Source: UBA4655 sp044337015
GTDB lineage: Bacteria > Planctomycetota > Planctomycetia > Pirellulales > UBA1268
Direction of reading: 5' to 3'
Length of the DNA: 6,436 nucleotides
Assembly (NCBI GenBank): GCA_044337015.1
Contig: JBIIOJ010000181.1
Coordinates: forward strand, 1-6,436
Every line of letters begins with the position of its first letter. The stretch's first letter is position 1. The notes below the pieces were generated by a model, which saw only the letters and a list, made by a program, of their open reading frames with translations, made no database searches and was not told the origin of the DNA. Position numbers and translations under genes: made by a program. Below, piece after piece: positions 1 to 6,436 of the stretch.

Positions 1-332
1 GCGTCGAGCCAGCTGCTCGGGCCGCTTGCGAGCGAGAAGTTTACGAAGTTCGACGTCGTGCCCGCGACGTCGAAGAGCGTCCAGGTCTGATCGCTTCCCC
101 AGAACTGGTCGGTCCAGTCGACGGAGCTGCCGGTGCCGGTGAAGACGAGGCTCAGGCTCGTCGCGCCGGCGAAGTCGAGGTTGCCGTCGACGTTGATCCC
201 GTCGTAGACGCTGCCGCGGTCGCCGGCTGTATCGGTGTTGCCCCACAGCTCCCAGATCACCTGCGACGAGCCGCTCGAGTAGGTGAGGTTGCTTAAGAAG
301 GCCTCGACTCCGGGGGAGTTGCCGGGGGAGTG
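1..332 (-). other. SPGNSPG segment and start of C-terminal domain of the repeat protein
   Basis: After the last repeat the protein reads G-S-G-T-I-G-G and then H-S-P-G-N-S-P-G (residues 1866-1873, first base 332). This Gly/Pro turn commonly closes the repeat region in PATR proteins. What follows is less repetitive and more aromatic (V-I-W-E-L-W-G, W-T-D-Q-F-W-G, T-W-T-L-F-D-V). Usually such a domain leads to a short final linker and a PEP-CTERM anchor or a translocator barrel. The window ends before either could be seen, so the anchoring mode is open. Confidence 0.6.
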
Positions 333-3300
333 GATGCCGGCGATCGTGGCCGCCCCGCCGATCGTGCCCGAGCCCATGAGCGTGGCGGCGGCGGCCACGG
401 AGAGGGCGCCGGAGCCGAGCGAGCCGTTCACGACGAACGTGCCGTCGGAGACGGTCGTGTCGCCCGAGTAGGTGTTGGCGCCGGAGAGTTCGAGGATGCC
501 GCCGCCGGATTTCGTGAGCGATTGGGCTCCCGCGGATCCCGTCGCGATCACGCCGCTCACCCGCAGCCGGCCGCCGGAGGACACGTTGAAGCTCGCGGCG
601 TCGTCGAGTGCCATGGCCGCGGAGATCAGGTGGCCCGTGCCGGTCACGGTGACGGTCGCCATGGAGCCGCTCCAGAGCCGCAGCGTGCCGTTGCCGCTGC
701 CGCTGGTCACAGAGCCCGAGTTGCCGGTGAAGGTCAGGTTCCCGAGCTGCTGCGAGATGCTCGTGGCGCCACTGATGTCGAGCGTGGCCAACGAGCCGAC
801 CGTCACCGGCGTCGCAGGGGCGAGCCTGTCGCTGGCATTGGATCGCAACGTTCCGGCCACGATGTCGACCGCCGTGATCGAGTCGGGCAGGTTGCTCCCG
901 AATATGACCGTGCCGGCATTGCCCGTCGAGCCGATCGTGAAGGCGACCTGCGGGCTCAAGCCGTTCAGGGAATCCCGCCAATCGCTCGCGAATTCAACCG
1001 TGCCGCCCGTCGATGCCTGGAGCGTCACGCTGCGGCCGAGTCGCACCGCACTGGTGTCGAAGTTCGTCATGCCGGTGCCCGTTCCGCCTAGCACCACGAC
1101 CTGCGACCCGCCGGAGCCGCTCGCGGCGATGAAGAATCCGCGGGACACAGTCACTCCCTCCGCGAGCAACGCCACCGTGCCGGATGCAGTCCCGGACGAG
1201 TTGCCGATCACGGGCAGCGTTGCAGTTCCCGAGTTCGAGCCAAACGGGCTGTTGTTGGACGAGCCGACCGCCGCTGCGATCACGATCGTGCCGTCGAGCA
1301 CGGTGAGCCGGCCGTCGTAGTTGCTCGCGCCCGTGAGCCGCCACAGGCCGCTGCCGGTCTTGTTCACGCTCACGCCCGTGCCAGCGATCGAACCGATCGT
1401 GTTGGCGGCGGTGCTCGTGCCGGTGAGCGTGAGGGTCTTCGTGCCCACGCCCGTGGCCGTGCTTGCGCCGGTGAGTTGCAGCGCTCCCGAGCCTGCCGCC
1501 TCGATCGTGCCGCCGCCGGTCGTGCCGGAGAGGTTGATCGCCCGGTCGGTCGTGTGGCCGCTGCCGGTGTACCGCAGCGTGCCGCCGGTCGAGCCCGAGC
1601 CGAGGTTGATCAAGGCGGCCGTGCCGAGGGGGCTCGGCTGGCTGGTGTTCGTGAGCCAGTCGATCGCGACGGTGCCGTTGTTGATCGACGTCGCGGCTGC
1701 AAGGGTACTCGAACCGGAGAGTGCGAGCGTGCCCGTGCCGATCTTGACGAGCGTGCCGCTCGAGAGGATGCCCGAATGCGACGTCGAGCCGTTACTGTTG
1801 CCCACTGAAACCTGCCGGCCGCCGAAGTCGAGATTCCGGCTGCCGGTGAGGCCGCCGAGGGTCGAGTTCTGGTTGAAGGTCACCGTGCCGGCGCCGCCTG
1901 CCGCCATGTTGAGCGTGGCGTTCTGCAGGGCGTTCGCAGTGGCCACGACGAGCGTGCCCTCCGCGGGCCATGCGTTGCCCGTGAAGGTGTTGTTGCCGCC
2001 GAGCGAGAGCGAGCCGGCTCCCGCCTTCGTCAGGCCGCTCGTGCCGTTGGCAAGGATCACGTTGTTGATCGCGAGCGTGCCGCTCGACAGGTCGGTGCGG
2101 ACGACGAGGTCGGCGCCGACCGTCGCCGCGCGGATGCCGCTGCCGCCGCTCATCGTGGTCGTGCCCACGCCCGACTTGAGGATGCCCGCCACAGTCACGG
2201 TGCCCGAAGAAATCGTGTAGGTCGTGCCCGTCTGGGTGAACGCCAGCGTCGTGAACGTGCCCGTCGTCTGGTTCGTCGCGGCGCCTGTGAACTGCTGATG
2301 GGCGATGTTGCCCACGTTCGACGCCGTCGCTCCGGTCGTTCGCGTGCCGTTGTCGACGCCGTAGTCGATGCCACGCACGAACCCGCCGGCGGAATCCTCC
2401 CAGGCGAAGCTCGAACCGCCGTAGAAGAGGCCGGCGTCGAGGAACCCCGCAGTGGCACTGGTAATCACGAAGCCGTTCGAGGACGAATTCGTGCCGCCGC
2501 CGTGAACGAAGTTGCCCGTGGAGCCGGCCGACCGGCTCACGCTCGACGCCGTGACCGCGAGATCCTGGGCAGCCGTACGGACGAGCGACACCGTACCCGC
2601 CCCCGCTTCGAACGCCACCGTGCCGGCGGTCTGCGACACCGCGCCCGAGGCGCCGACATTGTCGAACGCGAGCGTCGCATTGGCGGCAAGTGTGACGGCA
2701 CCGCCGGTCGGCAGGCTGCCGGTGGCCCGCTGGACCGTGAGCGTGCCGCCTTCGATCCGTGTCGTGCCCGAGTAGATGTTGTTGCCGGCGAGGACGAGCG
2801 AGCCGGTGCCCGTCTTCGTGAAGCCGCCCGCGCCCGACATCGCCGCGGAAATGAGCCCAGGCCCGCCGGTATGGGTCACCTGCGACGCGGCGAGCGTGCC
2901 GTTGGCGAGCGTGCCGCTCGTGAAGACGATTGGCGTGGCGATGACGGTGAGTCCGCCGAGATCGACTGTCGTCGCCGCGATCGTCGTCGTTCCGGTGCCG
3001 AGTGCCGTCGCCGCCCCGAGCACGACACGGCCCTGCACAATCTGCGTGCCGCCGGAGTACGAGTTGCTTCCGTTCAGGAAGAGCGTGTTGGGCCCGTACT
3101 TCACGAGCCCCCGCGGGCCGGAGACGTTCGATGCGTAGGTGAAGTCGCCCGGTGTCGTGTCGATACCGACGTTCGACGCACCGCCGGTGTTGTCCACGCC
3201 CGGCATCGTGCCGGCAAACATCGCGTCGAGATCCGTGCTGCCGAAATAGGCAGCGTCGGTGGCCGACACTCCCATCCCGAGGATGGCGCCTGGGAGCACG

Positions 3301-5927
3301 GTCGTGGTGCCGGTGACGGGCTGGGCGGCACGATTGCCGAAAATCAGCCCGCCGGCCTCGATGACGGACCCGCCGGAATAGCCCCCTGACCCGGTGAGCC
3401 GCAGCCAGCCGGCCCCGGCCTTGACGAGGCTCCCCGATCCCGTCGGCCCGACTTCGAGATTCACGTTGAAGCCGGCCGTGTCGAACGTGCCCGCCCCGAT
3501 CAGGCTGAAGACATTCTCCGAGAGCGTGAGATCGGCCTGGGCCACGAGCGTGCCGTCGTCGAACGCCAGGGTGCCCGTGCCGAGGATCGGGGCCGGCACC
3601 CGCATCACGGCCCCCGCCAGCGAGATCAGGCCGTCGTTGGTGAACCGGCCCGTCAGGGTGCCGCTGCCGCCAAGCACCGAGCCTGCAGCCACGCTGACGC
3701 CGGCCCCGGTGAGGCGGCCGTTGACCAGCAGGCTCCCCCCGGCGACCTCCAGCGGGCCGGCCAAACTGCTCGTGCCCGAGAGCACGAGCATGCCGGAGCC
3801 CGTCTTGCGGAGCGTGACGAGCGAATCGGCGCCGGTGATCGGCCCGGAGATCACCGCGTAATCACCGCTCGAGGCGGGATTGTCGCTCACGTGGATCTCC
3901 CGCGTGCCCAGACCGAGGGTGTCCCAGGTGCCCAGGGAGAGGCCGTTTTGAAACGTCACCACGTCGGTCGCCGACGAGGACCCGAACCTGAGCGACCGGT
4001 TGCCGGACACGAAGTTCGCCTGGCCCCAGGTGAGCGTGGCCCCGGCGGCCCCCAGGTTCACGGTCAGGTCGCCGCCGAACGCCGCGAAGCCGCCCCCCTC
4101 CTGCTCCGCGTCCGATAAGTTGAGCCATCCGATCTGGCCCACGCCCGTGCCCAGCGACCGGGTCAGCAAGCCTTGGCTTTCCAGGATGCCCCCTTCGAAC
4201 CGGAGGTTGCCCGGGATCGCGGCGGCGACATCGGCCGCCCGGAGGACGCCCCGGTTGATGGTCGTGCGGCCGGTGAAGGTGTTGTTGCCGGTGAGTTCCA
4301 CCGTGCCGAACCCCGCCTTGACCAGGCCCATGTCCGTGGCGCCCGCGAGATTGCTGCCAATGGTCATGAAGTGCCCGGGGTCGGGGGTGACCAGGGTGAA
4401 GGCTTCGCCGGCGGGCTTGAGCCAGGTGGTGCCCGTCTGCAGCACGGCCACGCTGATGGTGCCGTTGCTGCCGGTGGACATGATGCCCCCCGACTCGACC
4501 ACCAGCGTGCCGGTGCCGGCCACGCCGCCGCCGGACTGGAGAGTCAGCGACGTCACCCGGGTGCTGGCCTCGATGCCGGTCACCACCGTGTTGAAACGTT
4601 TGTTCTCCATCAGCGTGGGATCGGCGAAGGCCTCGCCGGACGCGAGCGAGTTACTGTATTCGCTGGCCTTGAGCGGCCGGAACCCGATGTCCTGGCCGTT
4701 GGAGGGGCCGGCTATCGTCGTGCTGCCGATGGACTCATAGGTGGCAAAGCCGATCCCGTTGCCCGTGGAACTCGTGTCGGCATAGGTGTGCCGGATGACC
4801 GGGACACGCGGGGTCTCGTAGTTCGTGTAGAGCGGGAAGTTGTCGGTGGTCCCGGTGTTGAGCGTGCCCCCCACCAGTTGCCTGCGAAAACTGACGGCAT
4901 TGAAATCGTCTTGGCCGCCGAAAGCGCCGAACCGCGAACGGCCGCCGAGATCGTCGCCCCGGACCAACAGGGCGCTGCCATCGACGATGGTTAACTGGGA
5001 TCCGTTGTGAGATTTCCCCACCCAGGCATTGAGGCCGTCTCCGGGCACGATCGTCAGCACCGGGTTGCCCGCCCCCCCGGCGTTCACGCCCCCAGAGTGA
5101 ATCGTCGACGACACCGTCGTGTTCCCGCGGAAGATGAACTCTCCCCCGAAAAGGGTGTTGGCTCCGAAGCCACCGATGCTGTTGTTCGTCTGCCGGTCAA
5201 GTTCAAACACGGTGCCCGGATAGGCATTGACAAAGAGCGTACCACCGAAGCGGTTTTCCACCCGGCCGTCAATCAAGGCCACAGTTTTGCCGGCGATCGT
5301 CCCGGCCTCCCAGATCATCGTGCCCGGCCCGACCTTCCTGAGAGTACCACCGCCGCCTGCGGCCAGGTTCATGGTTCCGGAGAACGTGAAATCCGTGCCA
5401 TCCGCGCCGACCCTGAGTATCGAATTGACTTGTGTGGTCCGTAACGTCCCTGACCCGGTGAGCGACCCGACGGTTTCGGAGGGTCCACCGCTACCGGGAA
5501 TTGTGAGGACCAGTTCGGCCCCGCTGGCGATCGTGACGCGATTGCGGTGCGGCAGCATGCTGTTGGTGCCGGGCGTGCTGTCGAGCGTGATCGTAGCGGA
5601 GCCGTTTAAGAAAATAGGGCCGCCGTGAGCCAAGTTGCCGCTGACTAATCTGGAAAACGAATAGGGTTCCGTGTTGTTGAACGTGATGGAGCCCGGCGCG
5701 AGTGTTCCCGAAACCACGACCGAGCCGGCGCCTTGGTCGGCGAAAACCAGATGGTCGCCATTTTTGTATGGGGAGGAGAAGCTGTCCGTATCAATGGCGC
5801 TCCAGGTCGTATTGCCGCCGGTCCAGGTGACGGTGTCGGCGGAGACGGCTGGCGCCAAGGCCAAGAGCAAGGCCAGCCCCGCGATCGCGGATCTTCCTTC
5901 CCGTACTGTTCGACTCAGCGAAACCAT
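1..5927 (-). CDS. Giant secreted PATR-type beta-strand repeat protein (C-terminus beyond window)
   Basis: Hand translation from the ATG at 5927 stays open to position 1, giving 1,975 codons plus two bases with no stop, so the C-terminus is missing. The product begins with a signal peptide and is then dominated by Gly, Thr, Ser, Ala, Val and Leu. Repeats of the form L-x-K-x-G-x-G-x-L-x-L-x-G-x-N-x-Y-x-G-x-T-x-I-x-x-G-T-L recur ten times, the signature of the autotransporter-associated beta-strand repeat family (PATR, TIGR02601/PF12951 from memory). Such proteins are expected to fold as long right-handed beta-helices outside the cytoplasm. In Planctomycetes and Verrucomicrobia they often end in a PEP-CTERM sorting signal instead of a beta-barrel translocator; which applies here is not visible. 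I noticed no cysteine codon. The substrate, ligand or partner is unknown; a surface, adhesive or matrix role is inference from the family. The start at 5927 was chosen for its spaced Shine-Dalgarno sequence and normal signal-peptide length. Family assignment is strong, function is not. Confidence 0.93.
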   Translation of the reverse strand, partial: MVSLSRTVREGRSAIAGLALLLALAPAVSADTVTWTGGNTTWSAIDTDSFSSPYKNGDHLVFADQGAGSVVVSGTLAPGSITFNNTEPYSFSRLVSGNLAHGGPIFLNGSATITLDSTPGTNSMLPHRNRVTIASGAELVLTIPGSGGPSETVGSLTGSGTLRTTQVNSILRVGADGTDFTFSGTMNLAAGGGGTLRKVGPGTMIWEAGTIAGKTVALIDGRVENRFGGTLFVNAYPGTVFELDRQTNNSIGGFGANTLFGGEFIFRGNTTVSSTIHSGGVNAGGAGNPVLTIVPGDGLNAWVGKSHNGSQLTIVDGSALLVRGDDLGGRSRFGAFGGQDDFNAVSFRRQLVGGTLNTGTTDNFPLYTNYETPRVPVIRHTYADTSSTGNGIGFATYESIGSTTIAGPSNGQDIGFRPLKASEYSNSLASGEAFADPTLMENKRFNTVVTGIEASTRVTSLTLQSGGGVAGTGTLVVESGGIMSTGSNGTISVAVLQTGTTWLKPAGEAFTLVTPDPGHFMTIGSNLAGATDMGLVKAGFGTVELTGNNTFTGRTTINRGVLRAADVAAAIPGNLRFEGGILESQGLLTRSLGTGVGQIGWLNLSDAEQEGGGFAAFGGDLTVNLGAAGATLTWGQANFVSGNRSLRFGSSSATDVVTFQNGLSLGTWDTLGLGTREIHVSDNPASSGDYAVISGPITGADSLVTLRKTGSGMLVLSGTSSLAGPLEVAGGSLLVNGRLTGAGVSVAAGSVLGGSGTLTGRFTNDGLISLAGAVMRVPAPILGTGTLAFDDGTLVAQADLTLSENVFSLIGAGTFDTAGFNVNLEVGPTGSGSLVKAGAGWLRLTGSGGYSGGSVIEAGGLIFGNRAAQPVTGTTTVLPGAILGMGVSATDAAYFGSTDLDAMFAGTMPGVDNTGGASNVGIDTTPGDFTYASNVSGPRGLVKYGPNTLFLNGSNSYSGGTQIVQGRVVLGAATALGTGTTTIAATTVDLGGLTVIATPIVFTSGTLANGTLAASQVTHTGGPGLISAAMSGAGGFTKTGTGSLVLAGNNIYSGTTRIEGGTLTVQRATGSLPTGGAVTLAANATLAFDNVGASGAVSQTAGTVAFEAGAGTVSLVRTAAQDLAVTASSVSRSAGSTGNFVHGGGTNSSSNGFVITSATAGFLDAGLFYGGSSFAWEDSAGGFVRGIDYGVDNGTRTTGATASNVGNIAHQQFTGAATNQTTGTFTTLAFTQTGTTYTISSGTVTVAGILKSGVGTTTMSGGSGIRAATVGADLVVRTDLSSGTLAINNVILANGTSGLTKAGAGSLSLGGNNTFTGNAWPAEGTLVVATANALQNATLNMAAGGAGTVTFNQNSTLGGLTGSRNLDFGGRQVSVGNSNGSTSHSGILSSGTLVKIGTGTLALSGSSTLAAATSINNGTVAIDWLTNTSQPSPLGTAALINLGSGSTGGTLRYTGSGHTTDRAINLSGTTGGGTIEAAGSGALQLTGASTATGVGTKTLTLTGTSTAANTIGSIAGTGVSVNKTGSGLWRLTGASNYDGRLTVLDGTIVIAAAVGSSNNSPFGSNSGTATLPVIGNSSGTASGTVALLAEGVTVSRGFFIAASGSGGSQVVVLGGTGTGMTNFDTSAVRLGRSVTLQASTGGTVEFASDWRDSLNGLSPQVAFTIGSTGNAGTVIFGSNLPDSITAVDIVAGTLRSNASDRLAPATPVTVGSLATLDISGATSISQQLGNLTFTGNSGSVTSGSGNGTLRLWSGSMATVTVTGTGHLISAAMALDDAASFNVSSGGRLRVSGVIATGSAGAQSLTKSGGGILELSGANTYSGDTTVSDGTFVVNGSLGSGALSVAAAATLMGSGTIGGAATIAGIHSPGNSPGVEAFLSNLTYSSGSSQVIWELWGNTDTAGDRGSVYDGINVDGNLDFAGATSLSLVFTGTGSSVDWTDQFWGSDQTWTLFDVAGTTSNFVNFSLASGPSSWLD
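409..4328 (-). repeat. Nine PATR-type protein repeats, irregularly spaced
   Basis: Clear repeat starts, given as residue (first base): 534 (4328), 703 (3821), 833 (3431), 940 (3110), 1034 (2828), 1298 (2036), 1393 (1751), 1521 (1367) and 1803 (521). Each covers about 32-38 residues. Examples of the core are LVKAGFGTVELTGNNTFTG, FTKTGTGSLVLAGNNIYSG and LTKSGGGILELSGANTYSG. Gaps between successive starts range from 94 to 338 residues and are filled with Gly/Thr/Ser-rich strand-like sequence that probably continues the beta-helix. The repeats at 1393 and 1521 are more diverged in the Y-S-G part. All are in one frame, which independently supports the integrity of the reading frame. Confidence 0.85.
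2890..2919 (-). repeat. 15-bp tandem duplication inside the repeat-protein gene
   Basis: Two adjacent 15-bp units share their first 12 bases on the plus strand (gcgagcgtgccg) and differ only at the end (ttg versus ctc). They encode the local duplication G-T-L-A-N-G-T-L-A. The unit is a multiple of three, so it preserves the frame. It looks like a small slippage or duplication event and shows how such strand-rich protein can lengthen. Confidence 0.6.
4443..4850 (-). other. Unique RPL-x3-EY segment between repeats 1 and 2
   Basis: Residues about 360-495 carry no PATR repeat. They include Y-E-T-P-R-V-P, a G-I-G-F-A-T-Y stretch, F-R-P-L-K-A-S-E-Y (from residue 416, position 4682), then a T-S-L-T-L-Q-S-G-G-G-V-A-G-T-G-T-L strand run ending in E-S-G-G-I-M-S-T. 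I recall similar R-P-L-x-x-x-E-Y segments, followed by a T-L-x-V-x-S-G-x-I-x-S-T strand run, in verrucomicrobial and planctomycete PATR proteins, so it may be a recurring module of this family. No function is known to me. Confidence refers to its being a distinct segment. Confidence 0.5.
5247..5837 (-). other. N-terminal region of mature repeat protein with W-x-G-G motif and degenerate first repeat
   Basis: Just after the predicted cleavage site is W-T-G-G-N-T-T-W (residues 35-42). It is followed by a pattern close to N-G-D-x-L-V-F and then G-S-I-T-F-N-N. From memory this 'W-x-G-x-x-x-x-W ... V-x-F ... I-T-F' opening is typical of PATR proteins in Planctomycetes and Verrucomicrobia. At residue 196 (position 5342) a degenerate repeat begins L-R-K-V-G-P-G-T-M-I-W. 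It keeps the K-x-G-x-G-T core but loses the N-T-Y-S-G portion. Codon choice here is more mixed (TTA, ACA, GGT, TTT occur) than further into the gene. Confidence 0.6.
5838..5927 (-). other. Sec-type signal peptide of the repeat protein
   Basis: Residues 1-30 have a basic n-region (MVSLSRTVREGR), a hydrophobic core (AIAGLALLLALAP) and an A-V-S-A ending that fits the small-x-small rule for signal peptidase I. Cleavage is predicted after Ala30, so the mature protein would start DTVTW. The core lacks a lipobox cysteine, so lipoprotein processing is not expected. This places the protein outside the cytoplasmic membrane. Confidence 0.85.
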
Positions 5928-5933
5928 CGTTTT

Positions 5934-5940
5934 ACCTGTC
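5934..5940 (-). promoter_or_regulatory. Shine-Dalgarno for the ATG at 5927
   Basis: Minus-strand GACAGGT ends six bases before the ATG at 5927. The AGGT core matches the anti-Shine-Dalgarno sequence at a normal distance. This is the main reason for preferring 5927 over the in-frame ATG at 5981, whose AGAGG directly abuts the start codon with no spacer. Confidence 0.5.
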
Positions 5941-6035
5941 CCCAGCAGCCCAACGCCCCAAAGCCGTCGGTGAGGAAACATCCTCTGCAAGAATGTTTTG
6001 GAGTCGGGAACACCCACCGTCTGACCCCTCGTTTA

Positions 6036-6064
6036 ATGTTAGAAGGATTTTGGCCCGGGTACAA
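6036..6064 (-). promoter_or_regulatory. Weak sigma70-like promoter candidate for the repeat-protein gene
   Basis: On the minus strand TTGTAC (6064-6059) and TAACAT (6041-6036) are separated by exactly 17 bases. They match the TTGACA and TATAAT consensus at 3/6 and 4/6 positions. The spacing is ideal and the surrounding DNA is AT-richer than the gene, but such matches occur by chance. It would place transcription start roughly 100 bases upstream of the ATG at 5927. Confidence 0.22.
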
Positions 6065-6186
6065 GGACCCATCTCCAGGACTGGTCTTTCCACTGGATTG
6101 GTGGCCCTTAACCCGATGGAACACGGCACTCTCCGCCAGCCAGTTCTGGGGCTGGACTCAACCGGCTACCAATGCCGGCGCAGGCA

Positions 6187-6436
6187 TGCGCCGCGGCGGC
6201 GATCGGGCGGTTCGGCAGCGGCTGGGCCTGGCTCTCGGTCGATCCGAAGGGCAAGCTCGTCGTCGAGAGCACGGCCAACCAGGACAGCCCCCTCATGCAC
6301 GGCAACACGCCGATCCTCGGCCTCGACGTCTGGGAGCACGCCTACTACCTGCACTATCAGAACAGGCGGCCCGACTACGTCTCGGCGTTCTTCAACGTCG
6401 TCAACTGGGACGCGGTCGCCGAGCGGCTCAAGAAGG
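6187..6436 (+). pseudogene. sodA: 5'-truncated Mn-type superoxide dismutase (C-terminal portion)
   Basis: Plus-strand translation from about 6187 gives AAAAIGRFGSGWAWLSVD, then STANQDSPLM, TPILGLDVWEHAYYL, YQNRRPDY and FFNVVNW. This is the C-terminal domain of Fe/Mn superoxide dismutase, which converts superoxide to peroxide and oxygen. The C-terminal metal ligands are present: Asp (6325-6327) and His (6337-6339) of D-V-W-E-H. The Gln of N-Q-D-S-P (6280-6282) and Q-N-R-R-P-D-Y favour the manganese or cambialistic type. The family is about 200 residues long and F-G-S-G-W normally sits near residue 120, so roughly the first 115 residues, with both N-terminal His ligands, are missing. In-frame upstream sequence is unrelated and reaches a TAA at 6109-6111; the first ATG is at 6172. 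The right edge cuts the last few codons. It could be a real remnant or an assembly join; either way this copy cannot be active as written. Confidence 0.85.

Larger units (their letters stand above)
5928..6186. other. Leader/intergenic region between the divergent genes
   Basis: No convincing gene lies here. The region is visibly less GC-rich than its flanks. It holds the ribosome-binding site and promoter candidate described separately, and an in-frame minus-strand stop (TAA, 6035-6033) that limits any N-terminal extension of the repeat protein. It also has a short inverted repeat, GAGGA-aaca-TCCTC (5972-5985), over the alternative ATG, and a 6-bp perfect stem CCAGCC/GGCTGG with an 8-base loop (6136-6155) near the SOD remnant. 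Neither stem has a T-tract. The rightmost part, where SOD sequence should begin, shows no SOD similarity in any plus frame. Confidence 0.55.

Noticed and set aside
472..3861. Long open frames on the plus strand (such as 472-1320, 1321-2220, 2298-3389, 3394-3861)
   Set aside because: They lie opposite the continuous minus-strand gene. Their translations are low-complexity Pro/Val/Ala- or Arg/Gly-rich, as expected from complementing biased GGC/ACG/CTC codons, and show no domain or consistent start signal.
4000..5628. Plus-strand open frames at 4000-4740, 4173-4994, 5007-5444 and 5227-5628
   Set aside because: They overlap each other and the minus-strand coding frame, have no recognisable motifs, and are explained by the scarcity of stops in GC-rich DNA.
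1..5900. Repetitive gtgcc/cgtgccg words as a CRISPR array or DNA-level repeat array
   Set aside because: The words are irregularly spaced, stay in phase with the coding frame as Gly-Thr codons, and have no constant repeat-spacer structure.
5915..6129. Short minus-strand frames of 65 and 69 codons in the leader (5932-6129, 5915-6124), one ending just before the ATG at 5927
   Set aside because: They overlap each other in different frames, lack clear ribosome-binding sites and show no family resemblance. A leader peptide cannot be excluded but is not supported.
6136..6155. CCAGCC/GGCTGG hairpin as a terminator or mobile-element end
   Set aside because: There is no following T-tract, no transposase and no matching repeat elsewhere in the window; a 6-bp stem in GC-rich DNA is easily chance.
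6108..6354. Minus-strand open frames opposite the SOD fragment
   Set aside because: The plus strand there clearly encodes conserved SOD motifs, so these are antisense shadows.

Overview
The window looks like a GC-rich bacterial genome fragment, most plausibly from the Planctomycetes or the wider PVC group. That assignment is an inference. It rests on a giant secreted protein built from autotransporter-associated beta-strand (PATR-type) repeats, a style of protein abundant in those phyla, and on the strong GC bias at third codon positions.

Layout. Positions 1-5927 are one uninterrupted minus-strand reading frame. It starts at an ATG at 5927 and runs off the left edge without a stop, giving at least 1,975 codons. 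It encodes an exported, Gly/Thr/Ser-rich, apparently cysteine-free repeat protein. In order it has a signal peptide (residues 1-30), a Trp/Gly N-terminal motif, one degenerate repeat, a unique segment with an RPL-x3-EY motif (about residues 360-495), then nine recognisable 32-residue-type repeats between residues 534 and 1840. A Gly-rich 'SPGNSPG' segment and the beginning of a C-terminal domain follow. Any cell-surface sorting signal, such as PEP-CTERM, would lie beyond position 1 and cannot be seen. Positions 5928-6170 are a less GC-rich leader with a ribosome-binding site, a weak promoter candidate and a second possible start codon.

From about 6187 to the right edge, on the plus strand, lies the C-terminal 40% of a manganese-type superoxide dismutase. 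Its N-terminal half, with two of the four metal ligands, is absent. What precedes it is the leader of the repeat-protein gene rather than SOD sequence. This is either a genuine gene remnant left by a rearrangement or an assembly join.

The two genes diverge and nothing suggests that they work together. I do not see a CRISPR array, RNA gene, transposase or recognisable new multi-gene system. The most notable points are the size and modular makeup of the repeat protein, an apparent change in codon preference along it, and the abrupt SOD junction. Long open frames on the plus strand opposite the giant gene are shadows of its biased codons.
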